Part shown: in pieces, positions 52,222 to 60,788 of the stretch | How positions within the stretch are numbered: position 1 is the stretch's first letter | Layout: the number at the start of each line of letters is the position of its first letter | Source of the DNA: Caulobacter sp. Root655 | Lineage (GTDB): Bacteria > Pseudomonadota > Alphaproteobacteria > Caulobacterales > Caulobacteraceae | Length of the DNA stretch: 64,000 nucleotides | NCBI RefSeq assembly: GCF_001427665.1 | Contig: NZ_LMHC01000027.1 | Coordinates: forward strand, 216,115 to 280,114 | Direction of reading: 5' to 3' | Translations under genes and position numbers: made by a program | The notes under the pieces: model-generated | Database searches by the model: none | Told to the model about the DNA's origin: nothing | What the model saw: the letters and a program-made list of their open reading frames with translations, nothing else

Positions 52222-53709
52222 CTACACGCTCTTCTTGGGCGCGGGTGAAGATTTGGCGGCCGACTTCGTCGCGGCGGTCTTGGCGGGGGCTTTGGCGGCG
52301 GCCGGCGCCTTGGCGACGACAGGCTTGGCGATCGCGGCGGGTTTGGCCTTGGCGGCTGGCGCGGCCTTCGGCTTGGCGACAGCCGCCGGTTTGGCCGCGA
52401 CGGCCTTGGCCGGGGCCTTCACGGCCGCCGGCTTGGCGACGGGCTTGGCCTTGGCGACCACCTTGGGCTTGGCCACGGCGGCCGGGGCGGCCTTCGCGAC
52501 CTTTGGCGTCGCTGCCTTGGGCGGGGCCTTGGCGGCAGGAGCCGGCTTGGCCTTCGCTGGAGCCTTCACTGGCGCCGGGGCCGGCGTCGCGGCCTTGGCG
52601 GGAGCCTTGGCCTTTGGCGCGGGCGCGGCCTTCGCGATCGCCTTGGCCGGCGGCTTGGCGGCCGCAGGCGCCTGGGCGGTCAGAGCGGCCTTGGTCGGGG
52701 TCTTGGCCTCGGCCGCGGGGGCCGGGGTTGGAGCCGGGGCGACCTTCACGGGCGCGGGCTTAGGCTTGGGCGCCGCCTTGGCCTTGGCGGCGGGCTTCGC
52801 GGCGGGAACGGCGGCAGGCGCGGCGACCGGGGCCACGGGGACCGCCGGCTTGGCGGCTACGGGCGTCGCGGCGGGCTTGTCGGCCGGGACGGCCTTGACC
52901 ACCGGCGGCTTGACCACCGGCGCTTGGGCGCCCAGGCCCTTGGCGTCCAGCCAGGTCTTCACCTCGGCCAGGATCTCGGTGCTGCCGGGTTCGTCGATCA
53001 GCCAGTGGGCGTTGTTGGGATATTCCCGGAACTCGGCCCCGGCGTATTTCTTGCCGACCAGCCGGACGTCCTCGATCGGCGTGGTGCGGTCGCGGGCCCC
53101 GGCCAGGACCAGCACCGGCACGGTGACCTTGGCGGCGTCGACATGGACCGTCTTGTCGGGGTCGCGGTCGGGATAGGCCAGGTCCGACAGGGCTCGGCCG
53201 GAATCATGCACCGTGGTGGCGAAGATCGCGTCATGGCGCGCGGCGGGGGTCTGGTTGAGCACGCCCCACTTGAAGCCGGTCTTCCAGATCTTCACCGCCT
53301 TGGTCTCCGGCTTGGCGGTGGTGGCGATGTTGAGGAAGGTGAACACCGGCGAGAGCTTGGGCTTGCCGCGCGCGTCGGCCGGCGAGGCGGGCGCGAACAG
53401 CACGATGCCCGAGGCCAGGCCGGCCTCGGCCAGCTTCTGGGCGATCAGCCCGCCCATCGAGTGGCCGAACACCACCGGCTTGGCGCCGTCGCGCTTGGCG
53501 ATCGACTGGGCCAGGTCGCTCATCTCGGCGACATAGTCGGACAGGCTCTTGCCGGCCAGGCCGGCCGGAGGCGGGCCCACGGTGCGCAGGGAGGCATGGA
53601 TGGTCGGGGTCTCGACCGCGTAGCCGGCGGCCGTGAAGCTGGCCGCCACGGGCTTCCAGCTATCGCCCGCGGCGCCGAAGCCGTGGATCATCAGAATGGT
53701 CTTGCTCAT
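52222..53709 (-). CDS. Alpha/beta hydrolase fused to a histone-H1-like Ala/Lys/Pro tail
   Basis: A 495-residue protein. Residues 1 to about 255 are an alpha/beta hydrolase (MIHGFGAAGDSWKP, GHSMGGLIAQ, AGARDRTTP, NNAHWLID). Residues 260-495 are almost only Ala, Lys, Pro and Val with repeating AKPA/KAPAKA units and a basic APKKSV end. The tail resembles bacterial H1-like or PhaF-type DNA/granule-binding tails. It is in frame and of native GC, so it is not an assembly artefact on its face. Substrate unknown. Confidence 0.82.
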   Translation of the reverse strand: MSKTILMIHGFGAAGDSWKPVAASFTAAGYAVETPTIHASLRTVGPPPAGLAGKSLSDYVAEMSDLAQSIAKRDGAKPVVFGHSMGGLIAQKLAEAGLASGIVLFAPASPADARGKPKLSPVFTFLNIATTAKPETKAVKIWKTGFKWGVLNQTPAARHDAIFATTVHDSGRALSDLAYPDRDPDKTVHVDAAKVTVPVLVLAGARDRTTPIEDVRLVGKKYAGAEFREYPNNAHWLIDEPGSTEILAEVKTWLDAKGLGAQAPVVKPPVVKAVPADKPAATPVAAKPAVPVAPVAAPAAVPAAKPAAKAKAAPKPKPAPVKVAPAPTPAPAAEAKTPTKAALTAQAPAAAKPPAKAIAKAAPAPKAKAPAKAATPAPAPVKAPAKAKPAPAAKAPPKAATPKVAKAAPAAVAKPKVVAKAKPVAKPAAVKAPAKAVAAKPAAVAKPKAAPAAKAKPAAIAKPVVAKAPAAAKAPAKTAATKSAAKSSPAPKKSV

Positions 53710-53739
53710 GCCGCCTGCCCTCTAGCCGCGGCATGGTTT

Positions 53740-54249
53740 CTACCCGCCGCGCGCGTACCCACCGAACGCGGAGACGACCTGTTCGTACACCGCGCGTTTG
53801 AAGGGTACGATCAATTCGGGCGTCCCGTCGAGCGGCGCCCATTTCCAGGCGTCGAACTCGACCTCGCCATGGGCCTCCAGATCGATCTCGGACTCGTCGC
53901 CGGTGAAGCGGAACGCGAACCAAACCTGCTTCTGGCCCTTGAACCCGCGCGCCTTCTTGGACCCCGCGAAGTCGGCGGGGAAGTCGTAGATCAGCCAGCC
54001 CGGGGTGCGGTCCAGATACGCAACCGAGGTGACGCCGGTCTCTTCGGCCAGCTCGCGGCGGGCCGCGTCGAGCAGTTCTTCGCCCTCGTCGACCCCGCCC
54101 TGCGGGAACTGCCAGTTGTAGGGCGGGGGCTGCCGATGGCGCTTGCCCAGCCAGACGCGGCCGTCCGGGTGGAACAGCACGACGCCGACATTGGGGCGGT
54201 AACGGGGGTGGCTGTCTTGAGTGTGTGGGGAGGTTGGGCTGGCGCTCAT
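53740..54249 (-). CDS. rppH: RNA pyrophosphohydrolase
   Basis: Removes pyrophosphate from 5' ends of mRNA to trigger decay. The 169-residue protein has a complete Nudix box at residues 51-73 (GGVDEGEELLDAARRELAEETGV pattern), preceded by QFPQ and NVGVVLF, typical of RppH/NudH. Its start overlaps the stop of the deacetylase gene by four bases. Confidence 0.93.
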   Translation of the reverse strand: MSASPTSPHTQDSHPRYRPNVGVVLFHPDGRVWLGKRHRQPPPYNWQFPQGGVDEGEELLDAARRELAEETGVTSVAYLDRTPGWLIYDFPADFAGSKKARGFKGQKQVWFAFRFTGDESEIDLEAHGEVEFDAWKWAPLDGTPELIVPFKRAVYEQVVSAFGGYARGG

Positions 54250-55433
54250 CGCCTGGCCATGGACGAGGCGGGCGCCAACTGCAAGCCCCTGGCCGACAGG
54301 CCCGCGGCCCAGGTCCGTACCTGGCTGATGGTCACCGGATAGGCGAAGCCCGAGCCCAGGGCCTGGCCGCGCCCGGCGGCGCCGGCCTCCAGCATCTTCA
54401 GCTGGCCGTCGATCGCGCCGGCCGACAGTTCGTCGTCGATGATCCGGTCGGCCGAGGCGCGGGGGATCGGACCGCCGCGCAAGGACGCCTGGCCGTCGTC
54501 GATGAAGGCCAGCCCCCGCGACTTCAGCGCCATGGTGAAGGTGTTCATGGCCACGTCGTTGGTGACGAAGCGCGAGCCCAGATAGTTGGTCAGGCCGAAA
54601 TAGCCGGTGGCGCGCGACATCAGCCATTCCAGCTTGCGCACGGTGTCTTCCGGCCGGTTGGCGGTGATCAAGGTGTAGGGGCCCGGGTCGTTGGCCGGAT
54701 AGTCGACCGGCTCCATCGGGGCCTCGAGCAGCACCTCGTGGCCGTTGGCGCGCGCCAGGTCGATCCAGCCTTGCAGGCCCTCGGCATAGGGCGCGAACGA
54801 CAGGGTGATCTCGGGCGGCAGGGTCTCGATGGCGGCGCGGGTGGTCTGGGGATTCAGGCCCAGGCCGCCGATCACCAGGGCGACGCGCGGACGGCCGTCG
54901 GCGGTGAACGGCCGGGCATAGGCCTGGGCGGCGTTGCGGCCGTCGGGAGCGATCACCGGCAGCGGGCCGCCGCCGGGGCCTGGAGCATAGAGGCCGGCGA
55001 TCGGCGCCTGGGGCAGCGGGCCGCCGACCTGGGCGACCGGCGGCGGGGCGGCGATCTCGCCGGGCAGGGCGAGGGCGGCCTCGTCCACGGGGCCAGCGAA
55101 CGGCTGGGCCGACAGATCCAGCGCGCCGGGCGTCAGCGGAGCCTCGCGGTCGGCCTCGTCGGTCAGGGCCTGCAGCCAGCCGTCGGGGGCGTTGCGGGTG
55201 GCGCCGATCTTGGTCAGTTCGACCCGCACCAGGGGCGAGCCCTTGTTGGGGTCACCGGTCAGCAGGATCAGGGCGCTCAGGCTGAGCAGGAACAGCAGGG
55301 CCGCGGCGCTGGCCCCGACATAGGGATTGGCCGCCGCCGCCAGCACGCGGGCGCGCAGGTCGCCGACATCCCCGCGGCCCAGTGCGGGCGCGGCGGCGCT
55401 ATAGGCGGGCTTGCGGGAGAACGACACGGCCAT
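54246..55433 (-). CDS. Divergent polysaccharide deacetylase family protein (YibQ-like)
   Basis: A 395-residue membrane-anchored periplasmic protein. A cytoplasmic N-terminus is followed by a membrane helix (about residues 40-60), a Pro-rich linker, and from about residue 170 the YibQ/DUF610 domain: RVALVIGGLGLN, ITLSFAPYAEG, HEVLLEAPMEP and FIDDG. It is usually found with ctpA and envC genes, as here, except that a DUF1353 gene intervenes. Role in cell envelope is inferred from that association. Confidence 0.88.
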   Translation of the reverse strand: MAVSFSRKPAYSAAAPALGRGDVGDLRARVLAAAANPYVGASAAALLFLLSLSALILLTGDPNKGSPLVRVELTKIGATRNAPDGWLQALTDEADREAPLTPGALDLSAQPFAGPVDEAALALPGEIAAPPPVAQVGGPLPQAPIAGLYAPGPGGGPLPVIAPDGRNAAQAYARPFTADGRPRVALVIGGLGLNPQTTRAAIETLPPEITLSFAPYAEGLQGWIDLARANGHEVLLEAPMEPVDYPANDPGPYTLITANRPEDTVRKLEWLMSRATGYFGLTNYLGSRFVTNDVAMNTFTMALKSRGLAFIDDGQASLRGGPIPRASADRIIDDELSAGAIDGQLKMLEAGAAGRGQALGSGFAYPVTISQVRTWAAGLSARGLQLAPASSMARR

Positions 55434-55507
55434 GGTCGGACGCTAGGCGGCAAGCTTCGAATATATGGTTAATGAGGGGTGCGACGGAACGCGCGGGCAA
55501 GCCCGTC

Positions 55508-56077
55508 TCACTCCAGAATGAAAGCCTCGTCGGCCTCGGTCGCGTGTTTCTGTCGCGAGTCGTCCTTGCCCCATCCGCCGCCGCCGCCGATTCGCACGGC
55601 GAGCCAGATGATATTGCGGCGGAGCATATTGACGCCGCGGTTGCGCAGGGCGTCGCGCAGGATCCAATCGGCCTCGCGGCGGGTGTAGGGCGCGGCTCGC
55701 GTATTGCCCGACGGATGGTTTTTCCAGATCCCCGCGCCCCGCGTCGCGTACAGGAAGTCGTGAATCACCGCGCCCTTCACCCAGGGTCCGTCCGGCGGCA
55801 GCACGATCCAGCCCCAGCGGGGAATGGAGGCGAGATCGGTGACGAACCCCCGCGGGACCGTGATCGTGTCCTCGGCGTCGCTCGGGCGATAGCTGAGGGG
55901 ATCGTAGAGGCCCCAGAGACTGCGCCCCATCTTGATCGACGGCGTGTACTTGTTGTCCAGCAACACCAGCACCAGCTTGCCGCCGAAGCGGTTGACCCAG
56001 CTGGGCGGTGCGTTCGCGGGTTCGGGGCCAGCTCCGGGGCGCGCGGCGTCCCGGTCAGGCGGCTCGGCGTCAGTCAT
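55508..56077 (-). CDS. DUF1353 domain protein
   Basis: A 189-residue protein. VPRGFVTDLASIPRWGW and a downstream AVIHDFLYAT are the conserved parts of DUF1353, a family often found in phage and gene-transfer-agent clusters but also alone. The start MTDAEPP has GGAGG eight bases upstream. There are no other phage genes around; its place between ctpA and the deacetylase interrupts the usual envC-ctpA-yibQ-rppH order. Confidence 0.82.
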   Translation of the reverse strand: MTDAEPPDRDAARPGAGPEPANAPPSWVNRFGGKLVLVLLDNKYTPSIKMGRSLWGLYDPLSYRPSDAEDTITVPRGFVTDLASIPRWGWIVLPPDGPWVKGAVIHDFLYATRGAGIWKNHPSGNTRAAPYTRREADWILRDALRNRGVNMLRRNIIWLAVRIGGGGGWGKDDSRQKHATEADEAFILE

Positions 56078-56173
56078 GTCCAGGCCTCCCCATCCGGCGG
56101 AGAAGTTTACATGCGGCGCGCGCGCGGCCAAGCCGCGCACGTCCGCCGCACCGGATGGGCAGTGCTGGGCGGC

Positions 56174-57562
56174 CTACTTCTTCTCGACGGGCGCCTTGCC
56201 GGCCGCCGCGGCGGCCTTGGCCGTGACCTCGGCGATCTTGGCCTGCGGCTTGGGCAGTTTCGGCACCGCCTCGACCGAGCCGGCCTTCAGCACCGCGATG
56301 GCGCGGTCCAGCTGGAAGTCGCCCTTCTTCTCGTCGAAGCCGGTGGGCGGGGCCTCGGCCGGGGTATGGACGCCCTTGCGGGTCTTGCCCTCGTCGGCGT
56401 TGAGCGCGTTCTTGAAGCTGGCCTCGCTGAACCACACGCGGTTGGCGATGTCCTGGGCCTGGTCCTTGGTCTGGGCCACTTCCAGATCGGGCTCGATGCC
56501 GGTCTTCTGGATCGAGCGGCCCGACGGCGTGAAGTAACGGGCCGTGGTCAGCTTCAGGGCCCCGTCGGCCCCGCCGCGCAGCGGGATCACGGTCTGCACC
56601 GAACCCTTGCCGAAGCTGGTGATGCCCACCAGCTCGGCGCGGTGGCGGTCCTGCAGGGCGCCGGCGACGATTTCAGCGGCCGAGGCCGAGCCCTGGTTGA
56701 TCAGCACCACCACCGGCAGGCCGTTCAGCAGGTCGCCCGACTTGGCGTTGTAGCGCTGGATGTCGCGCGGGTCGCGGCCGCGCTGGCTGACCACCTCGCC
56801 GCCGTCCAGGAACACGTCCGAGACGCCCACGGCCTGGTCGAGCAGGCCGCCGGGATTGTTGCGCAGGTCGAAGATCAGGCCCTTCATCTGCGGGTTCTTG
56901 GTCCGCAGGTCGGTGATCGCCGTGGTCAGGGCGTCGGTGGCCTTTTCGTTGAAGCCGGGCAGGCGGACATAGCCGTAGTCGCCCTCCATGCGGGCGATGG
57001 CGGCCTTGGGCTTGATCACCTCGCGGATCAGCTTGACGTCGTAGGGGTCGGTCTTGTCGCGGGCGATGGTCAGGGTGACCGCCTCGCCGGCCGCGCCGCG
57101 CATCTGCTTGACCGCCTCGTTGACCGTCAGGCCCAGCACCGACTGGCCGTTGACCGCGGTGATGTAGTCGCCGGCCTGGATGCCGGCCCGCGAGGCGGGG
57201 GTGCCGTCCATCGGCGAGATCACCTTGACCACGCCGTCCTCGCTGGTCACCTCGATGCCCAGGCCGCCGTACTCGCCGCGGGTGGTGTCCTGCATGTCCT
57301 CGAAGCTGTCGGGCGACAGGTAGCCGGAATGCGGGTCCAGGCTGGTCAGCATGCCGTCCAGGGCCGCCTCGATCAGCTTCTTGTTGTCGACCTCGGAGAC
57401 GTACTGGGTGTCGACCGTCTGCAGCACGTCGCCGAACAGTTCGAGCATCTTGTAGGTCTGGGTCTTGGTCGAGCTGGTCGCCTGGGCGATGGGGCTGACA
57501 TAGGCCATGGTCCCCGCGCCGAGGACGAAGGCCGAAACACCGATGAGCAGGTACTTGCGCAT
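56174..57562 (-). CDS. ctpA: S41 family carboxy-terminal processing protease
   Basis: Periplasmic or membrane-anchored protease of 462 residues. N-terminal signal/anchor; PDZ domain about residues 95-170 (GGLGIEV, ISPMDGTPASRAGIQAGD); protease domain with nucleophile Ser in NQGSASAAEIVAG and Lys in SFGKGSVQ. A C-terminal Ala/Lys/Pro-rich segment is probably flexible. It lies downstream of the envC-like gene. Confidence 0.93.
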   Translation of the reverse strand: MRKYLLIGVSAFVLGAGTMAYVSPIAQATSSTKTQTYKMLELFGDVLQTVDTQYVSEVDNKKLIEAALDGMLTSLDPHSGYLSPDSFEDMQDTTRGEYGGLGIEVTSEDGVVKVISPMDGTPASRAGIQAGDYITAVNGQSVLGLTVNEAVKQMRGAAGEAVTLTIARDKTDPYDVKLIREVIKPKAAIARMEGDYGYVRLPGFNEKATDALTTAITDLRTKNPQMKGLIFDLRNNPGGLLDQAVGVSDVFLDGGEVVSQRGRDPRDIQRYNAKSGDLLNGLPVVVLINQGSASAAEIVAGALQDRHRAELVGITSFGKGSVQTVIPLRGGADGALKLTTARYFTPSGRSIQKTGIEPDLEVAQTKDQAQDIANRVWFSEASFKNALNADEGKTRKGVHTPAEAPPTGFDEKKGDFQLDRAIAVLKAGSVEAVPKLPKPQAKIAEVTAKAAAAAGKAPVEKK

Positions 57563-57674
57563 GTGGCCTGGAAGGCTCCCTGACGACGCTCCCGCGCCGC
57601 GTTAAAACTTATCTGCCCGCCTAACTGTGGCGGACCCTTGTTCATTTGACGGCCATCATCGCTGAAAAAGCCGT

Positions 57675-58733
57675 TTATCGCGACCCCTGCTTGAGCCAAC
57701 GCTCGGGATCGACGGAAGCGCCGTCCTCGCGGACCTCAAAATAGAGTTCTGGCGCGGAAGAACCATGCTCCGCCATCCGGCCAACCGTCGCGCCGGCTGC
57801 GACAGATTGTCCGGGGGCGACGGAAACCTGGTCCATTCCCGCCAGGATCAGATGGTAGGCGCCCTGGGCGCGCAGGATCAAGACCACACCCCAACCATTG
57901 AGCGGTCCGGCGTATTCGACCGTCGCGGCGGCGGGACTGGCGATGGCATGACCCTTTTCCGTGCGGATCGACACCCCGGACGCCCGCCCGCCGGCCGGCA
58001 TGACCTCGCCGAACCGATGGTTGAAGGGGCCGGGGGTAGGGGATCGCAGCGTCAAGGGCCCGGTGACTGGTCTGGGCGCCAGGCTGTCGGTCAGGGCACC
58101 CAGGGTGCGCTGCTCCTGGTCTCCAGTCATCGCCTCTTGAGCGTAGGCGCGCTCCAGCTGGGTCTTTTCGACGATCATCCGCTCCAGCTCGCCCTTGCGG
58201 TCGGCGACCAGGCTCTCGGCGGTGAACAGCTCCTCCGAGGCGGCGGCGGCCTCGCGGCGCAGGGCCGAGACGGCCCGGGCCTGGCGGGCGTAGCCGTCGG
58301 CCCGGGCCTGCAGTTCGGGGGTCATGGCGCGGATCAGGATGGCGGCCCGCACCGCGTCGCGGGCGTCGCCGGGGCTGACCAGCAGGGCGGGCGGCGGGTC
58401 GCGGCGGAACAGCTGCAGGGCGGACAGCAGCCGCGACAGCTGGCCGCGATCGCGGCCCAGCTCGCCGACCAGGGCCGATTCGCGCTGGTGCAGGGCCTCG
58501 AGCCGGGCGCGCTTGGCGGCGACGTCGTCGCCGGCCACCAGGCGCTTCTGGCCCAGGGCGTCCAGTTCGCCGCGCAGGTCGGCGATCTCGCGGCGGGTGT
58601 CGGCGGCGGCCTGCTGGTCCTTGGCGCGTTGGCTGATGGGGCCCCGCTGGCCGACCTGGGCCGCGACGAGGCCGCCGGCGCCCAGCAGGGCGGCCAGGAG
58701 GCCGGCGGTGATCAGCGTGACGCGGCGCGACAT
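57675..58733 (-). CDS. EnvC/LdpF-like factor with degenerate LytM domain
   Basis: A 352-residue periplasmic protein. A signal/anchor at residues 5-24 is followed by long coiled coils (about 30-220) and a C-terminal M23 (LytM) domain. The metal-binding residues are not conserved: HRFGE lacks the usual Asp, and the normal HLHFE is replaced by ELYFEV. This is typical of EnvC-type activators of cell-wall amidases, for which Caulobacter LdpF is the known example. The start MSRRVTLI is chosen because of the signal sequence. Followed by ctpA. Confidence 0.85.
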   Translation of the reverse strand: MSRRVTLITAGLLAALLGAGGLVAAQVGQRGPISQRAKDQQAAADTRREIADLRGELDALGQKRLVAGDDVAAKRARLEALHQRESALVGELGRDRGQLSRLLSALQLFRRDPPPALLVSPGDARDAVRAAILIRAMTPELQARADGYARQARAVSALRREAAAASEELFTAESLVADRKGELERMIVEKTQLERAYAQEAMTGDQEQRTLGALTDSLAPRPVTGPLTLRSPTPGPFNHRFGEVMPAGGRASGVSIRTEKGHAIASPAAATVEYAGPLNGWGVVLILRAQGAYHLILAGMDQVSVAPGQSVAAGATVGRMAEHGSSAPELYFEVREDGASVDPERWLKQGSR

Positions 58734-58793
58734 GAGAGGATGAATGCCCGCATTGGGTTGCGGCGACAACCGGTTCTCGCAGCCACTCCAACT

Positions 58794-58919
58794 CCGCTCA
58801 TCCCGGCGAATGCCGGGACCCAGATGGAATAGCGGGGAAGTGGGGCCTTGAGCTCCGAGCTCTTCCAATCATCCACACCGCCATAGGATCTGGGTCCCGG
58901 CGTTCGCCGGGATGAGCGG
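58794..58919. repeat. Intergenic inverted repeat, ccgctcatcccggcg type
   Basis: Arms of 32 bases (58794-58825 and 58888-58919) are inverted with a single mismatch, each arm containing cccggcg-at/ac-gccggg. It lies between rlmH and the envC-like gene. Related to the element at 15528-15610. Confidence 0.8.
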
Positions 58920-58929
58920 GTTAAAAAGG

Positions 58930-59394
58930 TCAGTCCCGATGATAGGGCGAGCCCGCCAGGATGGTGACGGCGCGATAGACCTGCTCGGCCAGCATGGCCC
59001 GGGCCAGGGCGTGCGGCCAGGTCTGGGGCCCGAAGGCCATGGTCTCGTGGGCCGCGGCCAGGATCGACGGGTCCAGCCCGTCGGCCCCGCCGATCAGGAA
59101 CACCACCCGCCGGGTCCCGTCGTCGCGCAGCCGGCCGACATGCTCGGCGAAGGCGCGGCTGGGGCGCACCTTGCCGTGCTCGTCGCAGGCGATGACGTGG
59201 GCGCCCTCCAGGTGCGGACGCAGCACCTCGGCCTCGGCGGCCTTGCCCGGCTTGCGGGCCTCGACCTCGACGATCTCCACCGGACCCAGCGCCAGGGCGC
59301 GGCCGGACGCCGTGGCCCGGGACGCATAGTCCACGGCCAGCCGCGCCTCGACCATGCGGCCGAGCTTTCCGACGGTGAGTAGGGTGATCTTCAT
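58930..59394 (-). CDS. rlmH: 23S rRNA (pseudouridine(1915)-N3)-methyltransferase
   Basis: SPOUT methyltransferase of 154 residues. N-terminus MKITLLTVGKL, the SAM loop FLIGGADGLDP and the C-terminal RAMLAEQVYRAVTILAGSPYHRD are all diagnostic. In many bacteria rlmH follows rsfS; here a small zinc-finger gene lies between them. Confidence 0.95.
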   Translation of the reverse strand: MKITLLTVGKLGRMVEARLAVDYASRATASGRALALGPVEIVEVEARKPGKAAEAEVLRPHLEGAHVIACDEHGKVRPSRAFAEHVGRLRDDGTRRVVFLIGGADGLDPSILAAAHETMAFGPQTWPHALARAMLAEQVYRAVTILAGSPYHRD

Positions 59395-59433
59395 TCCAAC
59401 CTTCGGCGCGACCCGCCGATGGCGGGCGGAGGA

Positions 59434-59664
59434 CTATAGGGCCGGTTCTGAAGTGTCGGCTTGATCGACGGCGACCGCGAAGGCTCTAGCCTGCTCGATC
59501 GTCGCCTCGAAGAGGTCGGGGTCCGCCGCCAGAGTTCCCAGGCAAATGCCGATGCACTCGTCGCAGATGGCCACGTCATGCGAGACGACCATCCTTGTCA
59601 CCTCGGCGGATTCCCGCCGACAGAATGAGCATGAGACCTGGAGAGGCGGGCGTTCGTCGCTCAT
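59434..59664 (-). CDS. Free-standing ClpX-type C4 zinc finger protein
   Basis: A 76-residue protein whose first 50 residues match the ClpX zinc-binding domain: Cys12-x2-Cys15 (CSFC) and Cys34-x2-Cys37 (CDEC), with IGIC following. No AAA+ domain is attached. In ClpX this domain binds adaptors and substrates and dimerises, so a solitary copy might interact with ClpX or its adaptors; that is inference. It lies between rsfS and rlmH in the same direction. Confidence 0.75.
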   Translation of the reverse strand: MSDERPPLQVSCSFCRRESAEVTRMVVSHDVAICDECIGICLGTLAADPDLFEATIEQARAFAVAVDQADTSEPAL

Positions 59665-59710
59665 GGGTCGGCTCCCCTCGCGGTCGAACGGCCGCTCTCT
59701 CGCCAGGCCC

Positions 59711-60178
59711 TTAGTTCGACGCCATCCGGTGCGGCGCGTCGACGGCCCAGATCTTCTCGATGTTGTAGAACGAGCGGACTTCCGGACGGAACAGGTGGAC
59801 CACCACGTCGCCGGCGTCGATCAGCACCCAGTCGCAGTGCGGCAGGCCCTCGACCCGCGCCTTGCCGAAGCCCTGCTCCTTGAGCGCGCGGATGATGTGG
59901 TCGGCCAGGGCCCCGACGTGACGGTGCGAACGGCCCGACGCCACGATCAGGCTGTCGGCCACCGAACTCTTGTCCTTCAGGTCGATGTAGACCACGTCCT
60001 GGGCCTTATCGTCGTCCAGGCGAGTGAGGATCAGACGCTCCAGCGCCTTGATGCTTGTGTCCAGGGCGGTGCCCTGGTCGGAAGAGGTGACGGGGGAAGC
60101 CGTCCCCTCGTGCGCACTTGGCGCGGGGTCGCTACGCAGCGGAAATGCTCCTTGATGGGTTCGCGCAATAGCTCCCAT
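59711..60178 (-). CDS. rsfS: Ribosome silencing factor
   Basis: RsfS/Iojap protein of 155 residues that blocks subunit joining by binding L14. The core LDDDKAQDVVYIDLKDKSSVADSLIVASGRSHRHVGALAD and VEGLPHCDWVLIDAGDVVVHLFRPEVRSFYNIEKIW is typical. A variable N-terminal leader of about 40 residues makes the start uncertain; the ATG at 60176-60178 is used. Usual partners nadD (1 kb upstream) and rlmH (downstream) are both present. Confidence 0.93.
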   Translation of the reverse strand: MGAIARTHQGAFPLRSDPAPSAHEGTASPVTSSDQGTALDTSIKALERLILTRLDDDKAQDVVYIDLKDKSSVADSLIVASGRSHRHVGALADHIIRALKEQGFGKARVEGLPHCDWVLIDAGDVVVHLFRPEVRSFYNIEKIWAVDAPHRMASN

Positions 60179-60310
60179 AGCATGGATGAGTCGAAATGAT
60201 GAGGGGGAACGTGGTCGCGGCGGATTCGGTCGGGATCCGGACCCGACCCAACCCCTTTGCGGGCGGTCGATCCGCATCTAACCTCCTGGCTGGTCACGAG
60301 GGGAAACGAC

Positions 60311-60787
60311 ATGTCGAACGCCATGGACGCTTGGTCCGAAAGCCTCGCCGCGAAGGACGGCTACGATGGTCTCGGACTGGAGGAATGGCGCTTTCATCGC
60401 AAGCTGCGCGGGGGCGTTCCTGAGGGGCCGTCGGCGAGGCAGGGCGAGATCCATATCGTGTGGCGCAGCCTGCGGAGGAAGTACCTGCAGTTGGCCGTGA
60501 TGCTGGTCCTGCTGATCGGCGCGCGAAAGCAGCCCGGCGCGGACCTGGCGGAGATCGATCGCGTGATCGCGGCGAGCACGGTCGAGCGGATGGCCTGCCG
60601 GGCCCGGCTTGAGGCGATCGCCGCCAGCGGGCCGGCCAGATGGCCGGGGCACGGCGCCGAGACGGCGCTGCTGGGCGCCAGCAACGAGGTCGACGAGGCG
60701 GAAGGCGCGCCGTGGGACGAGATCGTCGAGGCGGCCCGGCTGATCATCGAGACTTATCCCGCCTCGGACACGCACGCGCCGTCCTAG
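60311..60787 (+). CDS. Unknown soluble protein, 158 residues
   Basis: The start MSNAMDAWSES has GAGGGG seven bases upstream. Sequence is hydrophilic except for a helix YLQLAVMLVLLIGA near residue 65. No domain recognised. It is inserted on the opposite strand between nadD and rsfS, which are usually adjacent, so it is an accessory gene in an otherwise conserved order. Confidence 0.6.
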   Translation: MSNAMDAWSESLAAKDGYDGLGLEEWRFHRKLRGGVPEGPSARQGEIHIVWRSLRRKYLQLAVMLVLLIGARKQPGADLAEIDRVIAASTVERMACRARLEAIAASGPARWPGHGAETALLGASNEVDEAEGAPWDEIVEAARLIIETYPASDTHAPS

Positions 60788-60788
60788 C

